Shown in pieces: positions 17,436 to 24,572 of a DNA stretch of 64,000 nt (the first letter of the stretch is position 1; the number at the start of each line of letters is the position of its first letter). Where the stretch lies: the IMG/VR virus record IMGVR_UViG_3300030419_003252, positions 20,544 through 84,543 of that record. One strand, 5' to 3'. The notes under the pieces were generated by a model. The model searched no databases. It was not told the origin of the DNA and saw nothing but the letters and a program-made list of their open reading frames with translations. Made by a program: the position numbers and the translations under genes. Source of the stretch: a virus.

Positions 17436-18681
17436 TACCTATTTTCCTCTTCTTACGATTTTTTTTCTTAAGTGGAACTTTTTTTACGGAATGATCTACA
17501 CCTTTAATAGCATCTTCAAATATACCTGCAAATTGAGCACCAATAACTTCCCAAGTAAATTGTTTTTCTAAAGCTCTTTCATAACAAAGTTCAGCTGTTG
17601 CTTGTAGTTTTTTCGGATTTTTATATAGTTCATTTAGTATTTCTGTTAAATGATCTGTAGAAGGACAAGGCATTTCCCTACCGAAATTAGTATCAGTATC
17701 TATATGATCACAACGTATAAGTTGACCATAGCCTTCAAAAATTTCTTTACAAGATGTATGTCCTGGTACAACTTGAGCAACTTTACAAGCAGCTTGTTCA
17801 AAATTAACAAGACCCCAACCCTCACCTTTGCAGGTATTCACACCAACATCAGCTGCGTTATAAATCGTATTGAGCATTTCTAATTCAACACTTGGAGGAC
17901 CATCAACATCTGCTGTCAAAATGATTCTGTTATTTGGATCTAATTTATTTCGTTTCATTTCTCGATCAAAGAGATGCATAATATCCCAACCTTGATCCTT
18001 TTTACCCATATGTAAGTACAACTGGGTATTGGGTTTATCTCTTGCAAACTTAGCGAAGGCAGCAATGGTTATATCAATTCGTTTACGGAATTGGTTTCGA
18101 TTACCATTGAAGACAATAAATATATCTTCTTTTATATTTAATTTTTTTCTAGCTTCCGCTTTATCTATAGGAAAGAATTGCCCTGGTGTTACACCATGAG
18201 GAACAACAGCTATTGGTTTTGTAATACCACCTTGAATAAATTCATAAGCACCAAACTGTGTATAAGAAATAACTCCATCCCAATCATTAGCAGTATCAGC
18301 TAAACAACCAATCCAACCATAAGAATCCATTGGTGAATAACCAACAAATTTAAATTTTTTATCTTTATGAAAATCTTGTATACGTCTATATTGTTCATTA
18401 ATGATCCACATATCATTAATGGTAAAAACTAAATCTGGTTTTTCTATTTGAACAATTTCTCGAATTCGATCTTCTCCAAACGGTGCAGTTTGAAATCTAT
18501 TCGATGAAGGATACATCTTATATTTCTTTTGAAAGGGTGTTGGATCACCCCACCAGTTATGGGCTAAGACAACAATATTGAATTGTTTTGCTAGGAAAGG
18601 TAAAACATTTTCTGTTACACGAGCGAATCCAGTTTTTGCAGCTATATCACCACACCATAAAAGCTTTGGTTTTTTTGCCAT
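17428..18681 (-). CDS. Glycosyltransferase family 4-like
   Basis: A 417-residue two-domain GT-B enzyme. The N-terminal domain starts LLWCGDIAAKTGFARVTENV, a Gly-rich acceptor loop. The C-terminal domain contains FIVFNGNRNQFRKRIDITI (residues about 188-206) and the retaining-GT signature GVNTCKGEGWGLVNFEQAAC (about 286-305), with the EGWGLVNFE glutamates that contact the nucleotide sugar. A Lys/Arg-rich tail ends the protein. It should transfer a sugar to an unknown acceptor and is coupled to the cupin gene. Confidence 0.85.
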   Translation of the reverse strand: MAKKPKLLWCGDIAAKTGFARVTENVLPFLAKQFNIVVLAHNWWGDPTPFQKKYKMYPSSNRFQTAPFGEDRIREIVQIEKPDLVFTINDMWIINEQYRRIQDFHKDKKFKFVGYSPMDSYGWIGCLADTANDWDGVISYTQFGAYEFIQGGITKPIAVVPHGVTPGQFFPIDKAEARKKLNIKEDIFIVFNGNRNQFRKRIDITIAAFAKFARDKPNTQLYLHMGKKDQGWDIMHLFDREMKRNKLDPNNRIILTADVDGPPSVELEMLNTIYNAADVGVNTCKGEGWGLVNFEQAACKVAQVVPGHTSCKEIFEGYGQLIRCDHIDTDTNFGREMPCPSTDHLTEILNELYKNPKKLQATAELCYERALEKQFTWEVIGAQFAGIFEDAIKGVDHSVKKVPLKKKNRKKRKIGNA

Positions 18682-18738
18682 TACAATTCTATTTCTGTAT
18701 TAAATATACATAGATTAGACAGAAATAGTAATAATTAA

Positions 18739-21315
18739 TTACCGATCTTCTCTTTCTTTCTTATCAAGAACTTCACCATATTCTTCTCTCCATTTTTCTT
18801 TATTCAATCCAACTTCAATTAATGAAGGGTAATCTTGATACTTGGGATCAGAGGTACGACAAGCAATGTTCTTAACTCTCATGCCTCTACGATCTTTAAA
18901 TTTATAAACATTTAGTCTTAATTGATGAACACAAACATCCATTAATAGTGTTTCAAATCTGCTACGGCCAAGGATATTACTATTTGATCCTTTAGAAAAT
19001 TCACAATAGCTTGCATAAAGCCACTTATCCCAAGACATATAAACGTTAGATGATCCTGGTTGAGAACTTTTAGCTAAACCAATTGGAGCAGTAGTATCTG
19101 GATCAAATACTAAACAATGATCCATCCAATCCATAATCTGATTTGATTTAAGGATTTGTTCTCGATGATGTTTAGCAAAGAACTTAACTTTATTATTTGT
19201 TTCCATTAGATACTCCCGCATTTCCATCTCGGTCATATCTAATAACCAATTCACCAATCCTGGAAGTAATGAAGCGAAATCACCAAATGGTGTTCCACTG
19301 TCATCCATATCAATTAAGGTGCGTTGTTCAGCTGAACTGCCAGTGAAAGGTCTATCAAAAGGAATAGTAAGACGACGACGTGCAAGCCCAGATGTAGGAT
19401 CTGTCGTTTGTATTGGTTCATTTGCAGTTATCATTACCAACCCATTAAATTTAAACGGCTTTAATGAACCAGATTGAAATTTACGTTCATTCCGAATTAA
19501 ATCACGACCAGTAATTGCTTTTAATACTGAGACTGAACCACCATATCTTTCAACATCATTGAACAAAAGTAATTTCTTTTTATACAAGTTAGCTGTTTCA
19601 AATCTACTCTTTTCTAAGTGATCAAGAGAAGAGATGATAGCGTTTGTATCTCCTACTAATGCATGAGCAAGGTTGGAATAAGTAGACTTACCAGACTTAC
19701 CTGGACCAACAATTTCAACGAATTTCTGTATATCTGAATGACTTAATAGCACAGCACGTAACCATGCTCTAAGGACTTGTACACGTCCCCAGCTACCATC
19801 TTGTACATGTTTTAACCATTTAATAATTGGCTCACAAGAAGCTGAAGGATCATAAGCATATGGCAATTGTTGAGTCATATGCATATCTCTATCAAATGGT
19901 ATTAATTCTTTTGTCTCAACTATTAAAATTCCGTTTGTAAAAAGTAGATGTTCATTACCTTCGTACCAATCATCAAATATGACACTAATTTTTAATTGCT
20001 CTAATACATCATTTACTAAATTCATACTGTACCCATTAGGTAGCAGTTCTTTCTTTAACATCTCTAATCGACCTTTTATTTCACCTCTCATTTCAGTATC
20101 AGAGAGTGCTGTCCATAATCCTTTACTCTCTACCTCATAAAGTAAGAAACAATTTTGTGCTTGACTATATCTTAAATTTCCTTGATAACTCTGAAGTAAA
20201 ACACTTGCAATAATATCGGAAGAAGGATTCCTTGGCTTTTGTTCTCGACCTTTTGAATTAATTCGAGGATTACGAATCACCTTTTTGGTTGGAGCTGGAG
20301 TTGTAACTGGATCGAATTCAGTGAGCATTTTTGATACCTTGTCTAATGTTTCTTCGTCAATTTCACGATTGATTACCTTGTGATCTTCTGAAGGTCGCCA
20401 ACCATTTTGTTTTGCATGATGGAACAATGAACCAAGTGTTCTTGCTCCTCCTTTGTTGAAAGTACGCCAACGATTTTGACATTCACCTTCTTTATATTTT
20501 TCAGACTGTTTAGACCATTGATCCCAATCATCTAATAGAGATTCATCTAATTGATGCAAGGACTGACCAACAGTAATCCAAATATCGTAGTCATCAGCTG
20601 CTTCTGGAGGCATAGCCCACATAGCTTCTGATGCAAGTTGCATGTCTCTTTCGAGAGCAGCTTCAGCATTAATAGCAAAGCTTGGACCTACTATTCTAGT
20701 CGTTTCCTTTGCTGGTACACCTTGTTTTACGTTTTTGTTAATGATGCAATCAAGTAACCATTCAGGAAATTCAGGTAACTTTGAGATCCATTCAAATCCT
20801 TCTTCTGGAGCTGTAAAATATCCATCCGTATCGGGATGTAAACCCATCAAAACTCCTTGATGCTTTTTCCAAAGAATTTCTAGTTTTTCTTTTGCAGTCT
20901 CTGCATGCCAGGTATATTTATTGCGAACAAAGTGTTTATGTTTTTCTCTTGGTAGACGATAGAGCTTTCTTTCCCTACCTTCTTTTCCACTAAGAATAGT
21001 TAATGTTTTAGGTAATGCCTGATCTAATTCTTTATCAGATAAACCTTCAATCAGGTTGTATACACTAGGGCCATCAACATCAACCCATACCAAACCATAA
21101 GGGTGATTAAAAACTGGACCCGATATAAGACCGATGGCTTTGCATCGCCCTGCAAGTATTTCAGCTTCAATTTCATGGAGACTACAAGGATTGTTTTGCC
21201 AACCAGAGATATATGGATCTTTATTGCCTCCTAATGGAGTAAGAGGCCAGTCAGCTGAAATGAATTCAAGTTTTACTTCGCCTGGTCTGATTGATTTTGG
21301 AGTTGAGTTAGTCAT
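18739..21315 (-). CDS. Primase-helicase, AEP primase plus D5-type SF3 helicase
   Basis: An 858-residue replication protein. The N-terminal domain contains GLVWVDVDGPSVY (DVD at residues 79-81), the metal-binding motif of archaeo-eukaryotic type primases. Residues 224-306 match the PriCT-2 linker domain (ISVG-like DIWITVGQSLHQL ... WRTF). The C-terminal helicase has Walker A GPGKSGKST (537-545), Walker B LLLFNDVE (582-589) and the sensor strand NGLVMITANEP (624-634), as in D5/phage P4-alpha-type helicases. It would prime and unwind DNA for the family A polymerase. It shares an ATGA overlap with the small gene upstream. Confidence 0.88.
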   Translation of the reverse strand: MTNSTPKSIRPGEVKLEFISADWPLTPLGGNKDPYISGWQNNPCSLHEIEAEILAGRCKAIGLISGPVFNHPYGLVWVDVDGPSVYNLIEGLSDKELDQALPKTLTILSGKEGRERKLYRLPREKHKHFVRNKYTWHAETAKEKLEILWKKHQGVLMGLHPDTDGYFTAPEEGFEWISKLPEFPEWLLDCIINKNVKQGVPAKETTRIVGPSFAINAEAALERDMQLASEAMWAMPPEAADDYDIWITVGQSLHQLDESLLDDWDQWSKQSEKYKEGECQNRWRTFNKGGARTLGSLFHHAKQNGWRPSEDHKVINREIDEETLDKVSKMLTEFDPVTTPAPTKKVIRNPRINSKGREQKPRNPSSDIIASVLLQSYQGNLRYSQAQNCFLLYEVESKGLWTALSDTEMRGEIKGRLEMLKKELLPNGYSMNLVNDVLEQLKISVIFDDWYEGNEHLLFTNGILIVETKELIPFDRDMHMTQQLPYAYDPSASCEPIIKWLKHVQDGSWGRVQVLRAWLRAVLLSHSDIQKFVEIVGPGKSGKSTYSNLAHALVGDTNAIISSLDHLEKSRFETANLYKKKLLLFNDVERYGGSVSVLKAITGRDLIRNERKFQSGSLKPFKFNGLVMITANEPIQTTDPTSGLARRRLTIPFDRPFTGSSAEQRTLIDMDDSGTPFGDFASLLPGLVNWLLDMTEMEMREYLMETNNKVKFFAKHHREQILKSNQIMDWMDHCLVFDPDTTAPIGLAKSSQPGSSNVYMSWDKWLYASYCEFSKGSNSNILGRSRFETLLMDVCVHQLRLNVYKFKDRRGMRVKNIACRTSDPKYQDYPSLIEVGLNKEKWREEYGEVLDKKEREDR

Positions 21316-21497
21316 GGGATTTGATTAGGTTTGAAGGTTACTTCAAAATGCTTGTCTGGGAAGACCTCTTCACTTAATAGCTTGAATGCGTGAAGATGCA
21401 TAGAAGTTGGCAAATGAAAACAATCCCCTTCCGTCGCATCTTTCATGCGATTTTGAAGGCTATTCATCCACTCACCAACGGAAACGTGTATTTCCAT
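21312..21497 (-). CDS. Small protein coupled to primase-helicase
   Basis: A 61-residue protein (MEIHVSVGEWMNSLQNRMKD to FKPNQIP) whose stop overlaps the primase-helicase start in ATGA. It is rich in His, Phe and Leu with a predicted helix at the N-terminus. It probably serves the replication module through translational coupling. I do not recognise its family. Confidence 0.55.
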   Translation of the reverse strand: MEIHVSVGEWMNSLQNRMKDATEGDCFHLPTSMHLHAFKLLSEEVFPDKHFEVTFKPNQIP

Positions 21498-21576
21498 TGG
21501 GGTTATTTTTTTCGTGTTCTTTTATCCTAATCCGAAGAAACCAAAATAAATTGTTCAAAATATTAAGGTTCAATTT

Positions 21577-22431
21577 TTAAATTAGATCAGGATCGTAAAC
21601 ATTACAATTATCAATTTGTTTATAATATTCTTCTACAATTTTTAACCAATCTTTTTGTAGCATATCTAAATAACGTCTTGAAATTTTAAATACTTGAGTT
21701 CTTATAGGAGTTGAAACTAAGACAGCAGCCTGTTGAACTTTTATATTTAAAGTCTGTTGTATAGCTAGATCATAGGCAGCTAATTGTTTACAACATTTTT
21801 TAAATTTCATATGACCACTTAATAAATCTCTCCATTCTTTTGATCCTTTTTCAAATTGTTTAGGCCACTTTCTACTATATGGTTTTACACTTGTTTTTAA
21901 ATCTGCAAGTGTAAGTTTGTTATTAGCAACGCCAATAATATCTGGTGCACCAGCCCAAGCTCTACCTTCTTTATCACAGCCCCAAACACGAGCAACATCA
22001 TCAGCTCCAAGAGTAAATTTATATTTATCTAATACAGGAGATTCAGCCCAAAGAACTTCTGAAAACTGATCAAGTATTGGAGGCATACCACCCCAGTAAT
22101 CCTCATACTCAGTAGGTATTTCAGGTTCTTTATTTCCTTTAAGATATTGTTCCATACCAAAATGGATGGCTGTTCCACGTTCAGCTGCTTTTTCTTTTAC
22201 ACCTGGATTAGCCTTAGACCACATTTCTAATTTTCTTTTATTTGCTTCTGAAGCTGTTTCTGAAATAATTGTTGTTACTGAAGGAGCTGGTCCTGTGAAT
22301 AGTGGAGTTGTATAGTGCCGCTTACCATTAACAGTTATCCGAGCTGCAGTTTTATTTATATCCCGCATTAACGCAGGGTTTATCTCCTGATCTTCTTTAT
22401 CACATTCGAGAATATTAGTTGAACTCATCAA
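21577..22431 (-). CDS. PD-(D/E)XK nuclease, RecB/Cas4-like
   Basis: A 284-residue protein. ERGTAIHFGMEQYL (residues about 82-95) is the conserved helix of the PDDEXK_1/RecB nuclease group. GAPDIIGVANN, then LTLADLKTSVKPYS (about 160-187), gives the catalytic D ... D-L-K triad, and CKQLAAYDLAIQQ the QxxxY motif. These enzymes trim DNA ends and act in recombination or replication. All core residues are present. It is the first gene of the minus-strand run that includes the primase-helicase. Confidence 0.82.
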   Translation of the reverse strand: MMSSTNILECDKEDQEINPALMRDINKTAARITVNGKRHYTTPLFTGPAPSVTTIISETASEANKRKLEMWSKANPGVKEKAAERGTAIHFGMEQYLKGNKEPEIPTEYEDYWGGMPPILDQFSEVLWAESPVLDKYKFTLGADDVARVWGCDKEGRAWAGAPDIIGVANNKLTLADLKTSVKPYSRKWPKQFEKGSKEWRDLLSGHMKFKKCCKQLAAYDLAIQQTLNIKVQQAAVLVSTPIRTQVFKISRRYLDMLQKDWLKIVEEYYKQIDNCNVYDPDLI

Positions 22432-22496
22432 GGAGATTAATCTTTGCGTTTACGCTATCGTCCTTGTCAAGTATAGGAGGAAAAATAATATTTTAT

Positions 22497-22524
22497 CTGA
22501 CAAATTTTAGAAATTAGTTATATT
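22497..22524 (+). promoter_or_regulatory. Sigma70-like promoter candidate
   Basis: CTGACA at 22497-22502, a 16-base spacer and TATATT at 22519-22524 lie upstream of the plus-strand methyltransferase gene, with an AGAGG ribosome site following. The intergenic stretch separates divergent genes, so a promoter is expected here. Confidence 0.45.
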
Positions 22525-22548
22525 CAAAGAGGTAATCATTAGAGCAAA

Positions 22549-23136
22549 ATGACTTTTTGGAATGAATATTTCGAGGAAGTATCACAAAATTTAGCAGGAA
22601 GATCTGGTAGTTTTAAACAAATTTTTAAGTATTTAGATAGTCTTAAATGTAAAGAGGTATTCATTGTAGAGACAGGCTGCTACAGAGAAGAAGACAATTA
22701 TAGTGGTGATGGTTGTTCTACATTATTGTTTGACAATTATGTACAACACAGAGGTGGAAATGTTATATCAATTGATATTAATCCTAAAGCATGTGAGCTT
22801 GCCAGAAGTAATACGAGTAAGCAAGTTGAAGTTATTTGTGGTGACTCAGTAGAAGAACTTGGTTATTTAGAAGGAATGGTAGATTTACTTTACTTAGATT
22901 CATTTAACATCACAGACTGGGGAAATGATTGGGAATCATCTTCACATCATTTAAAAGAATTATTTGCAGCTAAAAATATTATCAAACCAGGAACTTTAAT
23001 TGTTGTAGATGATAATTTAAGAGCAGCAGATGGCAGACTACTAGGGAAAGGTCGCCTAATTGGTGAACTAATGGAAGCATTAGATTTGAAACCTTACATA
23101 GATGAATACCAAATAGGATGGATTTGGAAAGAATAA
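22549..23136 (+). CDS. Class I SAM-dependent methyltransferase-like protein
   Basis: A 195-residue protein. VFIVETGCYREED (residues about 38-50) is the Gly-containing SAM-binding motif I, VISIDINPKACELAR (about 72-86) motif II with its acidic ribose-binding residue, and VDLLYLDSFNITDW the motif IV region. IVVDDNLR follows. The order matches the small Methyltransf_24 group. The substrate may be a sugar, a small molecule or protein. It lies on the plus strand between minus-strand blocks, which suggests an inserted accessory gene. Confidence 0.72.
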   Translation: MTFWNEYFEEVSQNLAGRSGSFKQIFKYLDSLKCKEVFIVETGCYREEDNYSGDGCSTLLFDNYVQHRGGNVISIDINPKACELARSNTSKQVEVICGDSVEELGYLEGMVDLLYLDSFNITDWGNDWESSSHHLKELFAAKNIIKPGTLIVVDDNLRAADGRLLGKGRLIGELMEALDLKPYIDEYQIGWIWKE

Positions 23137-23152
23137 TACTTAAGTATTAATC

Positions 23153-23419
23153 ATGAGCTGGAAAAGCAGTAAAAAAAGAATACGAAAGAATAGAGAAAAA
23201 TTAATAAAGCATAAGAAAACATTATGCTGTAAAGCTTGTGGTTTAGATGATTATCGTGTCTTAGAATTTCATCATCTTGGAGATAAAGAAAACAATATTT
23301 CTCGCATGGTAGGAGTTGGCTACAGCTGGAAAAGTATTGTAAAAGAGATGGATAAATGTATTGCTTTATGTAGTAACTGTCATCGTATTGAACACTGGAC
23401 AGAAGTTGAATCAGCTTGA
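23153..23419 (+). CDS. HNH endonuclease, cyanophage type
   Basis: An 88-residue protein starting 16 bases after the methyltransferase. A basic N-terminus is followed by CCKACGLDDYRVLEFHHLGD (residues about 24-43) and then CIALCSNCHRIEHW (about 67-80). The two CxxC pairs bind zinc, and the HH and NCHR residues form the beta-beta-alpha-metal active site. It may be a mobile nuclease, perhaps brought in with the methyltransferase. Confidence 0.82.
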   Translation: MSWKSSKKRIRKNREKLIKHKKTLCCKACGLDDYRVLEFHHLGDKENNISRMVGVGYSWKSIVKEMDKCIALCSNCHRIEHWTEVESA

Positions 23420-23830
23420 TTGAGCTATAGCAGCTTGATGTGGTGAATCAGCTTGGCTAATAAAATTTTCTTTTGAAGGTTGCTTTAATTCTTCAACGCA
23501 TGCATCTTCACATTCTTGATCATTAATATCACATTCAGCAGAACAATTTAAATACTCATCTACTGGATCAGAAGTTGGTGCTGGTTCTAATTTAATTTCA
23601 CCACTTTCTACTTTTTGTACAAATTCCATACGATCAAACCATCCATCTCGCTGTGCTTTACCTGCTTCATTTAAACAGAAGTCTTCCCATAAACCAGTAA
23701 AAAGTCCATGCATTGGATGATCAGGATTATCTCGTCCTGCACATTTGTACATATGATTTTGAAAAATTACTCTACGGTTATTTTCTTCTAACCATTCACG
23801 AGTTCCAAGTTGATCAGCTTTGTTTGTCAT
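23411..23830 (-). CDS. Conserved Cys-containing protein, unknown
   Basis: From the ATG at 23830 (MTNKADQLGTREWLEENNRR) the protein has 139 residues. The middle region (FTGLWEDFCLNEAGKAQRDGW) is probably helical, and the C-terminal part has a Cys-rich acidic stretch (CSAECDINDQECEDACVEEL) that could bind metal or form disulfides. The stop overlaps the convergent HNH gene by 9 bases. It also overlaps the preceding gene by 17 bases. I have seen similar proteins in marine phages without known function. Confidence 0.55.
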   Translation of the reverse strand: MTNKADQLGTREWLEENNRRVIFQNHMYKCAGRDNPDHPMHGLFTGLWEDFCLNEAGKAQRDGWFDRMEFVQKVESGEIKLEPAPTSDPVDEYLNCSAECDINDQECEDACVEELKQPSKENFISQADSPHQAAIAQSS

Positions 23831-24020
23831 TTTCCTCAATAGCTATAAGGGAAGTATAGACGTTTTTAACTGCAGGATTTATATCAAATAAAACTTCATG
23901 TAGTTCTGCTTCAATATATTTAATAAATTCTTGTTGAGTTTTGCCTTTAAAAGGATCATAATCTAAATCTAAATCAACAGAAAAGCTTAAAGTCAAACGA
24001 GGTATTGGAATGGAATCCAT
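23814..24020 (-). CDS. Small protein, unknown
   Basis: A 68-residue protein (MDSIPIPRLTLSFSVDLDLD). An N-terminal beta segment is followed by an amphipathic helix (TQQEFIKYIEAELHEVLFD). It overlaps the following gene by 17 bases, which points to coupled translation. No family is recognised. Confidence 0.5.
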   Translation of the reverse strand: MDSIPIPRLTLSFSVDLDLDYDPFKGKTQQEFIKYIEAELHEVLFDINPAVKNVYTSLIAIEENDKQS

Positions 24021-24064
24021 TTAATTTACTAATGATATATTTACGATAGCAGTCTTTAATTTCT

Positions 24065-24196
24065 ATGGATGGAGCAGTAGATGCTTGGCATAGTTTAAGT
24101 TGGTTTGATGGAGTCGCATTCTCAATCTGGCTTGGTATTTTGTACTATGGCAAATTGAGAATAGATCTCCATTTTGAACGTAAGCGTAAGAAATAA
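24065..24196 (+). CDS. Small membrane protein
   Basis: A 43-residue plus-strand protein (MDGAVDAWHSLSWFDGVAFS). A short hydrophobic segment (VAFSIWLGILYYG) is followed by a basic tail HFERKRKK, giving a single-pass topology with the C-terminus inside. The stop abuts the end of the convergent minus gene at 24197. The size and type are typical of small phage membrane proteins. Function is unknown. Confidence 0.5.
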   Translation: MDGAVDAWHSLSWFDGVAFSIWLGILYYGKLRIDLHFERKRKK

Positions 24197-24505
24197 TTAC
24201 TCAGCTGGTTTCTCAGCAATTAATTTAGCTTTCCACGCATTTTTTACGTCTGTGGTCCAAGCTGCTGTGCAAATGCTTTTTACTTCGTCTGCAATATCAG
24301 TTGTACCATCTGGTTCTTTTGATAAAGGATTATCAACAAGATTATCAGATGCATCAAGAGTACCTGGATCAAGTACAAATCTATGAAATGAACGAGTTAG
24401 TTCAACACCATCTTTTTTGATGACTGTTGCTTTTCTAACTTGTACATGTTTGTATTGTCCTACGACTTCTATTTTGTCGTATTCAATTGTTTCAGTTAAT
24501 GCCAT
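24197..24505 (-). CDS. Conserved small protein beside fibre gene
   Basis: A 102-residue protein (MALTETIEYDKIEVVGQYKH) with an N-terminal beta region (VQVRKATVIKKDGVELTRSF) and a C-terminal helical part with two Trp. It lies directly downstream of the minus-strand fibre gene and the copy 4 element, the same relation that the 112-residue protein at 3595 has to its fibre gene. This points to a fibre-associated role, unproven. A GGAGG ribosome site precedes the ATG. Confidence 0.6.
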   Translation of the reverse strand: MALTETIEYDKIEVVGQYKHVQVRKATVIKKDGVELTRSFHRFVLDPGTLDASDNLVDNPLSKEPDGTTDIADEVKSICTAAWTTDVKNAWKAKLIAEKPAE

Positions 24506-24546
24506 TAGGAAAATCCCTCCGAATTAAACAGGTTTAGGCATTCAGT

Positions 24547-24568
24547 ATTTTATTCGTACTACATTTAG
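24547..24568 (-). repeat. Fibre-gene 3' element, copy 4 (minus strand)
   Basis: Fourth copy, here reading on the minus strand directly behind the stop of the large minus-strand fibre gene. It matches copy 1 over the complete 22 bases (CTAAATGTAGTACGAATAAA against CTAAATGTACTACGAATAAA, then AT), with one base different. Confidence 0.75.
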
Positions 24569-24572
24569 ATAT

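Noticed and set aside
24065-24196. Part of a split or frameshifted gene with its neighbours
   Set aside because: It has a complete start, membrane helix, basic tail and stop, ends exactly before the convergent gene, and shows no similarity in frame to the flanks.
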